NCBI GenBank assembly: GCA_024138015.1 | Contig: JAMXBB010000003.1 | Coordinates: 76,121,655 to 76,185,654, forward strand | Reading direction: 5' to 3' | DNA: 64,000 nucleotides | Origin: Lumnitzera littorea | Lineage: Eukaryota > Streptophyta > Magnoliopsida > Myrtales > Combretaceae | Shown: positions 44,204 through 54,984 of the stretch, piece after piece | Layout of the letters: every line of letters begins with the position of its first letter | How positions within the stretch are numbered: the first letter of the stretch is position 1 | Position numbers and translations under genes: made by a program | Notes under the pieces: model-generated | The model's database searches: none | Seen by the model: the letters and a program-made list of their open reading frames with translations, nothing else | What the model was told of the DNA's origin: nothing

Positions 44204-44542
44204 GTTCGAATAGACGACAAAGAGAGTTATGTATATATATTGTGGTAGAGGCTGAGTAGGGGGAGACTCTTTGGATTTATGTAAGGTAACATGGGAAGTA
44301 GGATCGATCATATCCTAACTGGAACGTCACCATTTCAAATCTCTCACCCATTTGGGAAACCAAAAAGCTGTAGGCACAACATCTATCACTTAAGTCATCA
44401 TTTTGTTGCAGGCCTAATAACTGTAAGAAAGCTTTCAACCGTTCGATTTCTGTCATGAGACACGCATAAAAAATCCTTGGGAATATCATATCATCACATT
44501 AATACTTTCAAAAGCAAATTTTCAGTTACGAGAATGGATCGT

Positions 44543-44553
44543 CTATATATAAG
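44543..44553 (+). promoter_or_regulatory. TATA box of the Tat-7 antisense gene
   Basis: CTATATATAAG, a strong plant TATA box, 119 bases upstream of the ATG at 44,672 and on the strand opposite to the host element. The stretch 44,204-44,671 contains no other feature. This suggests the antisense gene has its own promoter inside the element and does not need the LTR. Confidence 0.6.
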
Positions 44554-45660
44554 GCATTGTTCACAATCAGATTTTACTCCTTTGGTTGCACCTAAAATTT
44601 TCGTTTGTTTTCAAATCTTTAGAATCTCACTCTTTGACTTTTATTATTTCATTGTATAGAACCGTTTAGGTATGGTTCACAAAGTTTCTTTTCGACTTGT
44701 TTTATCCAATTTTCAGGCAACGAAAACTGATGCCACTCTTCCCCCCCAAAATAGGAGTAAAGTGACGTGTTCTTTGGGCGGTTTGATTGATAGTATGGAG
44801 GCAAGGTGGGATAAACTCTCTCGGATTAACGAGCTTCCTGTGGATAATTATCTTGAGGATAAGGAAGGGAGGTCATTAGCAAGATATTTATACAACACAA
44901 TAGGCTACTTTCATGATTCTCCTAATGGAACCACCAGTTCTATCGATAGAATTCTCGTACAAAATACAATCAGTACTAGTGAGATCTTCCTGGAATATGA
45001 AACTTGAGGAGGCCGAGAGATGGGGAGAGAGTATGCTTTCCATGGGAGCACGAGTTTCATATATATCTGAAGTATCTAGATTTTAGGTTGCACTTCCCTT
45101 TCTCAACTTTTGTTCGATGCTTCTTTAACTACTTCAGAGTTGCACTAAGTATGTTCTTAGCCAACACATATCGGCTTCTAGTGACTTTGAAAATAGTATG
45201 TGAAGAGGTTGAGGTCAGGGCTACGCCTTAATTGTTTAGATTTTTCTTCACTATCCATAGGCAGCCTGATGGGTGGTACTTCACTACTGCAAGGTATGGG
45301 CATAAGTTCATGGACGGGTTAGAATCCAACATTCACAAGTGGCATGATAAGTTTGTATCAATAGTATCTGATGAGGACTTAGACTTCTAGACCGAATAAA
45401 CTGATTCGATACATACAAAGGATGTACATTTAATGCCGAATGATGCAGCAACAGTGAAGATTCAAGAGAGAAGGAGAAACAAAATGTTCTTTTAGGACAC
45501 CGAGAGAATTATACGATGTTATGAAAATGGCGAACCAATATTTTCTGAAAAAGAAGGTACGTTGATGTGTTGCTACCATGCTAAGTATAGCCACGAGGAA
45601 AGCGTTCTCGAGACTGTAGAGGAGAATAGTAACCTTTGAGCCTTATTTGGCACAAAAAAT

Positions 45661-45712
45661 GTAAGTTCATATTTTTTCTCTGTTTATATTAATTAATTTA
45701 CTTATCTTATAG
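45661..45712 (+). other. Intron 1 of the Tat-7 antisense gene
   Basis: 52 bases, AAAAAT|GTAAGT to TCTTATAG|ATATGG, T-rich. Short for a plant intron, perhaps reduced by deletion. Confidence 0.6.
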
Positions 45713-46400
45713 ATATGGGTGCTAGAGAGGTAGATCTTGGAAAGTTACTTACTCAAGCTAAGGCTAAGAAGTCCAAAGCTGATAGGAGGGGGGCCACCTT
45801 CGCAACTACCACATGGCCTACTGTCGTAAAGAGACCACCAAAGGAGGCTGTAGCAAAGCATGCAACTGTGTAGATCTCTCATCCTACTGAGAGAGTGAAG
45901 GAGATTGAGAATATACAACCGATTGAGTTTCATTTTAAGGAGCCTCCAGTCGTGATTATTCAAACTTCTATCAAACCGAGTAGTAGTGAGCATTGAGAGA
46001 CATACCCCGAAGTGGAAGATGATAATGCTGTTGTTGTAGAAGGCTCATCGCTAGGGATTGCGATGGATCTAAGTGGTGGAAAAAGACCAAGGAAGGAACT
46101 TAGCGGCTAACCATGTAACGAGAAATCCAAGGGCTTGGACGAATGGGTAAAGGAGGCAATACGTGCTAAAGCTTTCGGCATCAGTAGCATTGAATTCGTG
46201 TTAAACAGAGAAGTCAGCAAGTACTTCATCCCTTACTGGAGCTATCAGATTTTGGGCACTGACTCTACCTTGGGAGATAGGATGAAATCTTTGGCTTTAA
46301 TGGAAGGAGTTATTCTTCCAAAAGATACGGATATCGCTAAGAAGGATGTCGACAGTGTTGGCGGTTGCAATAAGGCTATGTTACAACTAAATTGTATGAT

Positions 46401-46468
46401 GTGAGTATCCATAAATATTTTCTTTCTCTAGCTCCTTTGGATAATTAACACATTTTTTATTTTTTTAG
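46401..46468 (+). other. Intron 2 of the Tat-7 antisense gene
   Basis: 68 bases, TATGAT|GTGAGT to TTTTTTTAG|ATAAGC. The preceding exon is open until the donor and hits a stop right after it, as expected for an unspliced read. Confidence 0.7.
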
Positions 46469-46521
46469 ATAAGCAGCAACATCCTTATAACTTTGGACGA
46501 GGCTGATAGAAAGCAAAGAAG

Positions 46522-46589
46522 GTAATATCCTTTACTATGTCTGTGTAATATCTGATCGTTCTTAATTATAATAAATGAATTTGCTACAG
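46522..46589 (+). other. Intron 3 of the Tat-7 antisense gene
   Basis: 68 bases, AGAAG|GTAATATC to GCTACAG|ACAG. It closes a 53-base exon. Confidence 0.7.
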
Positions 46590-47435
46590 ACAGTTTAGGA
46601 TGCGTACATTATATCAAAGGCCCAAACTACTACGGTCGAGAATGCCATGATTAGGGCTAAGATGGAGGCGAGAAAGCTTATAGAGGAACTTGCTACCAAG
46701 AAATTGGCATAAGATCTCGCCACTAATGAAATCTCTAGCTTGAAGGCCAAAATGGAACAACAGTACAAAGAGTTCAAAAGCTTAAAAGAAGAACTGTAGA
46801 AGAAAAGGGAAGAGTGTTGAAGCTTAGGCCAGACTATTTGCACGATGAGTGATGATGAAAATAAGCTCAGGATATAGATAAAGGAGTTAGAGACAAACAA
46901 CTTGAACTTACAAAGCCTTGTGGCTAAATTGTAGGAACCTATGAAGAAGGGACCTTCAATTGAAGAGGCTCTTCATATAATCACTCCCAGTAGGCAATAC
47001 GAGAGGCTTCTATGCAAGAAGTTGTTGGAGGGGGTTTAAGTGGCAAGGAAAGAGGTCTTAAAGCTTCATCTTAATTATGATCTCTCGTGTCTCGAATTTG
47101 CTGACATTGTTGGCAAAGTTAGTAGTGCCGACGAAGACAAAGGCGATGAGATGGTTGCTAAGAGTATCAATAAAAGTGATAATGAAGCTCAAGCCAAAGA
47201 AGTTGCCCCCTCCAAGAAACCGACTGCCAAGGAAGCCCCAATGAAAGATTTAAGAATCACTTCTACTGAATCTAAGAATAGGCCATAGGACTTATTGTAT
47301 TAGCATATTGCATTCCCCTATAATTAATCACTAGAATATAATCAAGGCAATGCCAAGTATATGTGACTTTTGCGTAACTAAGCTTTCATGGTTTGTTTGG
47401 TTTATGCATGTTACTTCAAGCTCTCAATCGTTGGA

Positions 47436-47690
47436 ATGCTTTAATTCACTTCATTTATTTCTTAGCATGTTTTAATTCACATGCCCTGCTATCCTTTAAC
47501 CTATTGCATTTCATAAGCTTATCGTTTCTAGGCATGTTTTATTTCATACAGCGCATGTTTCACAATATGTTTTATTTCACATGCCCATTTTTTCTTAGCA
47601 TGTTTTATTTCACATGCCCATTGTTCCTCGTCATATTTTATTTCACATGCCCATTTTTACTTGGCATGTTTTGTTTCACACACCCATTTT
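47436..47690. repeat. 33-bp tandem repeat, about seven units
   Basis: Best units at 47,567, 47,600, 47,633 and 47,666, each reading ATGTTTTATTTCACATGCCC then a T-rich tail. More diverged units reach back to 47,436. It lies between pol and the antisense gene. Since 33 is divisible by three it opens a false frame (47,393-47,743) of repeated FYFTCPF segments. Confidence 0.85.
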
Positions 47691-47699
47691 TATACTATC

Positions 47700-48060
47700 T
47701 GTTTGAGGTGTGGACTAGTCACATTACTCAGCCATATAGTTAATTTGTATTGTTCTTCTACCACGTTAGCCTAGACTTTAGATCAGTTTGTTTACCATGT
47801 AGCCTAGAACTCGTTCATTCGGAAATTATAACCAAATCACAAAGACATCAAATATATCTGTCATAATACAAGCACGTTGGCTGCCGCCAGATAAGTGACG
47901 ACAAAAATCATCCGACATTAATTGAAATAAAATTTCAGATTCTCTGTGTTCCAAGCTCGCAAGATGATGGATCCATCTAACCTTTTTAGTCAATAGGCCC
48001 CCTTGCCAATGACTTCTTAGATCCTAACAAGATCATTGATAAGTCTTATTTTAAATACAT
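47700..48060. other. Unassigned spacer in Tat-7
   Basis: No ORF or repeat recognised, apart from a GTTCCAAGCTCGC block near 47,950. It separates the tandem array from the LTR-like insert. Confidence 0.4.
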
Positions 48061-49265
48061 TTCACATGGTGATTTTATAGTATTTCCCTTATATCCTTGG
48101 TTTTCTTTAAAGAAATTGATACTTAATTGAGTAAAATTTTGATTTCAAGGTTTGGACGTGTTCTTGGTTTGAAAATGAAGAAAAGGAATCAAGTTTCACT
48201 CAATTTGCAGTTCAAATGAATGAGTTATGAAGTTTTGAAGTTACATAGTCTAGGACACAACTATGTCCCCAGGCTGTGTCCATCTAGGAAGATTTGCCAA
48301 GGTCAAAAAGTGACACGACCTGGGGACACGATTGTGTCCTAGGCTGTGTTTGGTGACCAAAAAACAGACTTTACAATACATTATAAAAGGACTTACTAGG
48401 GTTTCGCGCAAAAAATTAGACACTCGAGAAGTGAAGAGACTTGAAGAGAAGAAGGAGCAAAAGGCCAAAGTAGCACCCACTTCAAGATTGAAGAGATTTA
48501 TCATCAACAAAAAGGGGTTTTTCATGTTTTATTTATTGATTTTGTTGGAATTCGTTTCTAGTTTCATTATGATAACTTAAGACTCTTGTATTTAGGATTA
48601 TGGAACCTAAGGTTTCATATGACTATTAGATTGATTTATAATTTTCAATAAAGTTTTTACCTTTTCTTGATTCAATTATGTTATTTAATTGTTAATTGAT
48701 ATTTCTAAGATATTAATCTATGATATTATGCATGATGATTGAGAAATCACATGTGTAATGAGATCTTGACATAATTGGAGAGAATTATATGTGTACTTAG
48801 AGATAAGATACATGTTTCTTCCGAAAAATTGTTCTTTTGTTTAGGAATTCATTATATCTTAATTAGATTCTAAATTATATTACTAAGTGAAGAGATTCCG
48901 GTAAATAATTTAGGATTAGGGTTAATATGCTTGAGAAAGGTGTTAACTTTAATTGTGAATTCCTTCGGTCAAAGAATAATAAAGATTGAATTGGATACAT
49001 TTTAAGCGGTCACATGTTAAACATTAGGGAAAATAATTCCTAAATACGTTGTTTGTTTTCTTGAAGTTGTTCTCAATTTTATCACTTTCTAAATTGTTTA
49101 ATCAAGTCTCATAATTAGGTTAGTTTGTTAATTTTAGTATTTTTAATTCATTCAACTCATCACAATTTTTCAGTTAGATAATAGACCTGAGGTTAATATT
49201 AGTATTCGAAGTCTCTAAGGGATCGACTCGGACTCACATCCGATATATTAAAATTGATAGATGCA
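48060..49265 (+). repeat. Foreign LTR-like piece inside Tat-7
   Basis: It carries a 28-29-base inverted repeat (48,253-48,281 and 48,312-48,339), a TATA box (48,381-48,390), a purine-rich leader and a GGGATCGACTCGG block near 49,220 typical of plant LTR/leader ends. It abuts the broken end of pol at about 49,267. Edges are not certain; it is probably a solo LTR or LTR fragment of another gypsy family. Confidence 0.5.
48381..48390 (+). promoter_or_regulatory. TATA box in the LTR-like piece
   Basis: TTATAAAAGG, 42 bases downstream of the inverted repeat and followed by TAGGGTTTCGCGC. Confidence 0.6.
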
Positions 49266-49267
49266 CT

Positions 49268-49815
49268 TGCCTGATATCAATCATCCTAATTTGTGCCAAG
49301 CTTTCCTTAATTTGCTCACGCGCTTAGTGCTTTTATCTTACGGCAAACCAAATCTCTGGGTTAAAAAACCTTGTGCTTCACTTTCTGATTGTAGTATCAT
49401 GCTACTCTATGCTGGTATGCTGCGACCCTAGCTTTTGCAATCTCGGATTTCCTCAATAATGTGTACATTCGCTATCAATTTGACTTGATTAAGCATAACA
49501 TCAAAATTATGTATACGAAGATTAGGCAAGTCCAACTCGATCAGTAACACAACTTTAGTGCCATAAGCCAACTTAAATGGTCTCTCTTGTTGAGGTTCTG
49601 TAAGTGGTTCTATATCCTCATAAGACGTTCGGTATTTCATCGGCCCACTTCCCCTTGACTTTATCCACTTTTCATTTCAGGCTATACAGTATGATCTTAT
49701 TTAAGGCTTCGACTTGTCCATTTGTCTAAGGGTGCACTACAAACATATAGTTTAGCCGAATGCCGTGCTTTCGGTAAAATGTTCATAACTTGTTGTTGTC
49801 AAACTGTAGGCCATT
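49268..49815 (-). pseudogene. pol: Tat-7 integrase, C-terminal half only
   Basis: NGLQFDNNKL (second catalytic Asp region), PQTNGQVEALNKI, then FKLAYGTKVVL and DLPNLRIHNFDVML (49,428-49,640). The end is KARVAAYQHRVA...KVKHKVF and LGTN...DD near 49,275. The zinc-binding region and first core half are absent: sequence upstream of NGLQFDN is RNase H (ALDKWTPNLDMIELK region), so a deletion fused the two. It is cut at 49,267 by the LTR-like piece. Confidence 0.8.
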
Positions 49816-50220
49816 TGTCTTCAATTCTATCATATCAAGATTTGGAGTCCATTTGTCTAAGGCATATTTCATCCTCCTCCTCAAAGAATCAAGTCTTTCC
49901 AATGCTTGCATGGTTGATTGGTGAGGATAATAATCTGGTGAGCTTCAAAGTATGGCTTCAATTTTCTTGCTGAGAGAACTACTGCCAATACAAATTTTTT
50001 TATCTTTGAGCGCCGAAGCTCTAGTCCTTATAGAACATGACTCACGTAATAAACGAGTTGATGATCTTTACCATCAATTCGGACCAACACAAAGGAAAGT
50101 GCTTAGCAGTTAACTGATAGATATAGGTATAAATTTTCTCCTAGAATGGGTGTAGAAAGTATTAGGGGCGACACAATAAATTTTTTTAGCTCATTGAAAG
50201 CACTTTCGCAAATGTTAGTC
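49816..50220 (-). pseudogene. pol: Tat-7 RNase H remnant
   Basis: HDQLVYYVSHVL, the segment LAVVLSARKLKPYFEAHQII and ILTNQP are RNase H landmarks of Tat pol (YYVSKxL, ARKLRPYFQ, VLTDQPL). The second, archaeal-type RNase H domain seen in the Ogre/Tat element is not found, having presumably gone with the deletion. Confidence 0.8.
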
Positions 50221-51300
50221 TAGTTAAATTCCTTTGGGTTCTTCAAAATTTTAAAGAATTCTATGCGCCTATTCGCACTTTTCAACACGAATCTATTGAG
50301 GGTGGTAATTTGCCCGGTGAGTTCCTGCACCTCCTTGACCATGTGAGGTGACTTCATATTATTTATGGCTTCAATCTTTCTCAGATTGACCTCTATGCCA
50401 CATCGTATGACCATATACCTAAGAAATTTTCTAACGTTGTGCCAAAAATGTACTTCTATGGGTTGAGTTTCATGTTATATCTCCTCAATGTAGCAAACAT
50501 CTCCTCTAAATCAGCGAGATGATGGTCTTTCTTCATGCTCTTCACAATCATGTCATCTACATATACTTCAACATTCCTATGGATCTGAGATTTGAACATC
50601 TTCGTTACTAATCTCTTATATGTGGCACCAGCATTCTTCAGTCCAAAAGGCATCATACTATAATAGTACGTTCTAAAATTGGTAATGAAGATGTGTGGAC
50701 TTCATCGACCTTATCTATCCTGATTTGATTGTAATTGGAGAAAGCGTTCATAAAAGAAAGCAACGCATGTCCTGCAGTTGCATTTACCATCTGATTGATT
50801 TTTAGTAATAGGAAACAGGCCTTGGGATAGGCCTTATTGAGATTTGTGAAGAATATGTACATTCACCATTTGCCATTAGACTTCTTGATTAGCACACAAT
50901 TTGTTAGCCAAGTCAAATAAGGCTCTTCCTAGATGAATCCTACCGTCAACAATTTCTGGACCTCTTCTTCTATTGCTACTTGTCTCTTCGATGCAAAATG
51001 TCTTTTTTCCTATTGGACCACCTTTACATTTGGGTCAATCTAGAGCTTGTGCATCATAACGTTTGTTGGAATACCGGGCATGTTCAATGGTGACCATGTG
51101 AACACATCATCATTAGCTTACAGGAAGTCAATCAAACTTTGCTGAACATTAGCTGACATGGGTTTTCCTATCCTTGTCGTCTTCTCAAGATCGTTTCCCA
51201 AAGAAATTTCCTCTGTATTATTCTTGGCATTCTCTATGCCGACTGACTTGTCATAAGTAAATGTCGGCACTACGTTCTTTTTTTTCCCGAAGGGTATTTT
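50220..51300 (-). pseudogene. pol: Tat-7 reverse transcriptase remnant
   Basis: MMPFGLKNAGATYKRLVTKM and VEVYVDDMIVKSMKKDHHL at 50,456-50,656, with YVDD intact at 50,552-50,563, then ATLRRYNMKLNP and MVIRCGIEVNLRKIEAI. Upstream, 50,653-50,862 gives LLLKINQMVNATAGHALLSF. It is about 1 kb of recognisable Tat RT with few stops in the palm domain. Confidence 0.9.
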
Positions 51301-52060
51301 ATTGAAAATACAATATTGTTGTTGTGTTTGTTTGCTCAGGAAAAATATTACAATTTGTTCCTAAACTTTATCCTTCTATTTTACAATTAATTATCTAAAA
51401 TTTAAATGTGTTAATTTATAATAACTGAACTAGATAGTTAGTTGTATAATTGAGCAAAATTCGGATAGCAGCTGATTACAAGCAGGTCTCAACTTAAAAT
51501 ACTTCCTTTCACCTCAAAGCCCTTATATATAAAGAACGTGCCAATTGCTGATCTCCTCTGTACACACTAACCCCTGTAGGAGTGGAAAACTTGGCTTTTA
51601 GATGGGCCGTTGAAGGGACGATGCTAAATAAATGTTGGCATGGCCATCCCATTATCATGTTGTAAGGGGACCAATATTTGACAACGAGAAAATCCACTTT
51701 ATCCTCAACAATATGCTCATCATTGCCGATTTGTAACGACAAAGAGATAATTCTAGTAACTTAGACAGGTTGATTATTGAAGGCATAGAGGTCATACTTG
51801 TAAGATCGTAGTTACGCTTTGATCTTGGGCCTCATTTGATTGAAAGCATGTTGAAAAATGATATCGGCTGAACTTCCTATGTCAACGAGAATCTTCTTGA
51901 GTTCAAAGTTGGCGACTTTCGCATTAATGACAAGTACATTGTCGTGCATCCTTTGTATGCCCTCAAAATCCTCTTCCCTGAAAGATATTATATTATCATT
52001 TCTAATTTTCTTTCCGTGAATATTGCAAACATAATTCCTAGTGTTAATCGAGTTCAAAGG
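51300..52060 (-). pseudogene. pol: Tat-7 aspartic protease remnant
   Basis: 52,057-51,812 reads ILVDIGSSADIIFQHAF (family VLVDNGSSADILF; active-site motif at 51,863-51,883). 51,742-51,509 continues DKVDFLVVKYWSPYNMIMGW and LKAKFSTPTGV. It sits between gag and RT as in other Tat elements. Confidence 0.9.
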
Positions 52061-53543
52061 AACTTGATTGGCTTATATGAGGTCCGCCGACAATTGTATT
52101 AATTACTCCGTTGGGTGCTCTATTGAGATTAACATCCCTTACATCTCTCACAGCCATTGTTGGCCAAGTGTCATCCTTGTGTTCATCTCTTCTCCTTTGA
52201 GACGGTCTTTCAATTCTCTCGGCATCATGCGCTAGAAATTTGTGTAGGTGCCCACATTGTATTGCATCTTCGATTGCATTCTTAAGTTAAATGCACTCAT
52301 TCGTATTGTAACCCTTGTCACGGTGGAAGTTACAATACTTGTTCGAATTTCTTCTTGAGGGATTTCCTCGTATTCCTTCCGGTCATTGGAGGATACCTCT
52401 CTCCCCACGGATCTCCAACAAAATATCCAAGATTGGATGATTAACGAGCATGTGAGATGAGAATGTTGGGATCCTTAGTCTCTTCCTCTCGACGTCTAAG
52501 CCATTGTCATTGTTAGTACTAAGTCTATCCTTGGCATTTTTCCGTTTTTCATTCTTTCCATCTCTTCTACTTTGATCAACTTCTTGTTGTGCCTTTATCT
52601 TGTCTTCTTATCGAATGTATGAGGTAGCTTTAGCCTTAAACTCAGCAAAAGTTTTTAGCTTGTTCTTTGCAAGAGACTTGAAAAAGTCTCCATGAGGCTT
52701 AACTCCATCGATTATGGCGTTAAGGGCCATACTGGTATCTAGTTCTAGGATTTGGACCATCTTAGCCATGAATCTGGCCAAATAATCCCTAATCGACTCA
52801 TTGGACTTTTGATCAATGGTGTTTAGGATTGAAGAGTCCTTAATAGGAAGCTTACTAATAAGGAAGTGTTGAAGGAACATATTTACTAGTTCATGAAAAC
52901 ATGATATGGTATTTGGTTTCAAGTGTTTAAACTATGTGCTAGCTGCATTCCTCAAGGTTAAGGGAAAGGCTTGAAAAGCTACCGCATCACTTAAACCATG
53001 CAACTTGACTAGTGTTCGATAGTACTCCAAGTGGTTTTCAGGGTCTTTCATCCCATCATATGTTTCAAATTGAGGTAGCATGATGTGCCTAGGTATTACT
53101 TTCTCCAAAATCACTAGGACAAAAGGACTTTTCTTGATTTGGAACTAATTGGTCGCTAAAACGGGTGTGTTGAAATGCGAGGGTCTTACATAATGCATGT
53201 ACTACAGTTACTAGCCCTTATCATTCTTTTTGAAAGCAGGAGCTATGGGTCGTGCTGGAACCTCAGCTTGCTTTTTTGGCAATTCAAGTAAATAAATGGA
53301 ATCATCGATACTGTTGGCATCATCATCACCATGTTCTTTTTCTTGATTCAAGTGAAAACTTTTGTGGAGAAGGTCAAGGATTTGTTCGTGTTTTTTGTTT
53401 AGCACGGAATTTTCTTTAGCTAAATTGAAACTAAGCTACTTGAGTCGAGCCAATTGTTGTTCGTTAGTAGGCCGACTCGCTCCTTCACATTGTTAGGATG
53501 AAGTATCAGCACCTACACTTTGTGTCATCCTAATTCTAGCCAT
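52061..53543 (-). pseudogene. gag: Tat-7 gag remnant
   Basis: Starts at ATG 53,543 (MARIRMTQSVGADTSS), soon after the primer site. 53,211-53,405 is a hydrophilic linker. 53,114-52,932 gives PRHIMLPQFETYDGMKDPEN, the Tat gag entry. 52,922-52,608 gives SCFHELVNMFLQHFL, ESIRDYLARFMAKMVQ and KLKTFAEFKAKATSYI, the retrotrans_gag domain. The knuckle region near 52,280 (CNECI-type with a Cys/His pattern) is degenerate. Confidence 0.85.
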
Positions 53544-53557
53544 ATCATCGTAATTAA

Positions 53558-53577
53558 AGGAAAATAGATGATGCCAA
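53558..53577 (-). other. Primer binding site of Tat-7
   Basis: The minus strand after the LTR reads TTTGGCATCATCTATTTTCC, matching the TTTGGCGCCGTCTGTGGG type site of Tat elements with CpG positions decayed. Confidence 0.65.
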
Positions 53578-53578
53578 A

Positions 53579-54045
53579 TGTTGTTGGTGAATTTCAGGGT
53601 CAAGAAATAATCCTGCAAAAGAGAGTAAAATACTTAGTACTGGGGTTAGTTCGGTGCAACCACTCTAATGCCTAAGTTAGAATGGTGATTTAGTATAGTA
53701 AGTATAAGAATGAGAAGTGTTCGGGAGCTCTTATAGAGTTTATTTCCGAGATTTATAAATGTTTGTTATGTCTAAGGCAGTTGTCGAGGTAACTGTTAAG
53801 ACACGTAGAGCGCTCTTAACTTGAGATCTCTCCTAATATGTAAGGATAGCAAGCAGTTGTAAAATATAACCTTACTTATGGTAACTGTTCATGCTATAGA
53901 TTTGAATTCAAACTAGGAGCGTTTCTTTTACTCGGCATAAGTGCCGAGTGTCTTCTACATATTGCAAATGCCGAGAGATTTGATTACCCAGCTTCTTGGT
54001 TGACGAAAGGACGAGTGCAAGTTGAGCGAAAACTAACTATCAATA
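53579..54045 (-). repeat. 5' LTR of Tat-7
   Basis: Plus-sense TGTTGTTGGTGAATTTC...ACTATCAATA, 467 bases; the terminal CA is decayed to TA. Confidence 0.95.
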
Positions 54046-54050
54046 AGGTG
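54046..54050. other. Target site duplication AGGTG, right copy
   Basis: AGGTG directly after the right LTR, identical to 43,710-43,714. Confidence 0.85.
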
Positions 54051-54980
54051 GAGCTTTGAGCCTTTTAGAATTCTACGATATCAAAGGTTAGGTTACGGTA
54101 CATTTGTGCTAAAGTTATGAGTCTAATGGGGCTTAAAATTTAGATGATCAAAAGAAAGTATTACTTAATAGGTGATCAAGAGTAAACAAAAGAAGGGACA
54201 TTTCTAAAACAGTGTTTAGACAAAGATGGTATTGGAACTATTTGACTTAGAAGAATCATTGTTTTACCCCTACTAATAAGGTTGTTGATAAGGTATGCTA
54301 ATCAGGGTTAATCATTTAAAGATATAAGCTTAAAGGTGTCTAGAGGGTGGTAGAGGATTTCGATTAGGTCCCTCACTCAATAGATCTTAATTGGATGTTA
54401 GTAGTTTCAATCAAAAGAAGAAGAAACTATTAACTCTGGCAAATAGTCCTACCTAGTCTATGCATGGTTCGAACTTTATGACAAGAAAGAAGATATCAAG
54501 TGTTGAAATGGGGAGTAAGATACTTTCTTAGACATTGTGTTCAACTTAAAGGGAAATACCTTAATTGTAGAGATAGGAACCACAAAATTCACAATGGTCT
54601 AACAATAAAGAAGGTTAAGAGTCACTAGTGTCGAAAGAATAGATGTTTTTCTAAGCACTATCTACAGATAGATAGGGAACTAAAGATATTTAAGAACCTA
54701 ATAATACCCCTATGGTTGCTCAGACACTTATTATGGAAGATATACTGGGGCAATGAAAAGGATTTTGTGGATTGAACGGAAGAGTATTATCATGATGATT
54801 TTGAGGAAATCATGGCAACTAAAGAGGAAACTAATGAAGGATTTGTAACATATATGTATTCAGATTACTTATCCCGATGATAATTAAAGTGTAAATTGAA
54901 TCAAGTTACTTAGAATTTATGTTTTGTAAATGAAAAGTTGGTTAGTAATCATTATATTAGTATATTTCAAGAGATATACA
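54051..54980 (+). pseudogene. Element 6 internal region, resumed
   Basis: Continues element 6 after Tat-7. No firm domain; a loose Cys-rich LKGKYLNCRDRNHK segment near 54,550 might be a worn knuckle. Stops in all frames. Confidence 0.35.
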
Positions 54981-54984
54981 TATA

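Larger units (their letters stand above)
44672..47288 (+). pseudogene. Antisense gene of Tat-7 (four exons, broken)
   Basis: Proposed exons: 44,672-45,660, 45,713-46,400, 46,469-46,521, 46,590-47,288. Exon 1: start MVHKVSFRLVLSN, then LPVDNYLEDKEGRSLARYL. A frameshift near 45,003 leads into RLHFPFSTFVRCF, LANTYRLLVTLKIVCEEVEV and WYFTTARYGHKFMDGLES. Exon 2: MGAREVDLGKLLTQAKAKK and DEWVKEAIRAKAFGISSIEF. Exon 4: a coiled coil (ENAMIRAKMEARKLIEELAT, LKAKMEQQYKEFKSLKEEL) and a Lys/Asp-rich tail. The fold pattern is that of plant mobile-domain or transposon-associated proteins; function unknown. It is homologous to 27,700-30,304. Confidence 0.75.
43715..54045 (-). mobile_element. Tat-7: complete minus-strand Tat element with antisense gene
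   Basis: Two LTRs (43,715-44,184 and 53,579-54,045) and the 5-base duplication AGGTG define it. Read on the minus strand: 5' LTR, primer site, gag, protease, RT, RNase H, partial integrase, an inserted LTR-like piece, 33-base repeats, the antisense gene (plus strand), polypurine tract, 3' LTR. LTRs differ by roughly a tenth by eye, mostly transitions, so the insertion is old. It is inserted in element 6. Confidence 0.9.

Noticed and set aside
44204..44542. A further gene in front of the antisense gene (minus-strand ORFs of 62 and 70 codons)
   Set aside because: They overlap the promoter region and polypurine side of Tat-7 and match no element protein.
47560..47690. CRISPR-like repeat array with a 33-base period
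   Set aside because: The units are contiguous with no unique spacers, and the surroundings are plant retrotransposon.
47393..47743. 116-codon plus-strand ORF with repeated FYFTCPF segments, like a membrane repeat protein
   Set aside because: It is the translation of the 33-base tandem array; the period is a multiple of three, which keeps one frame open by itself.
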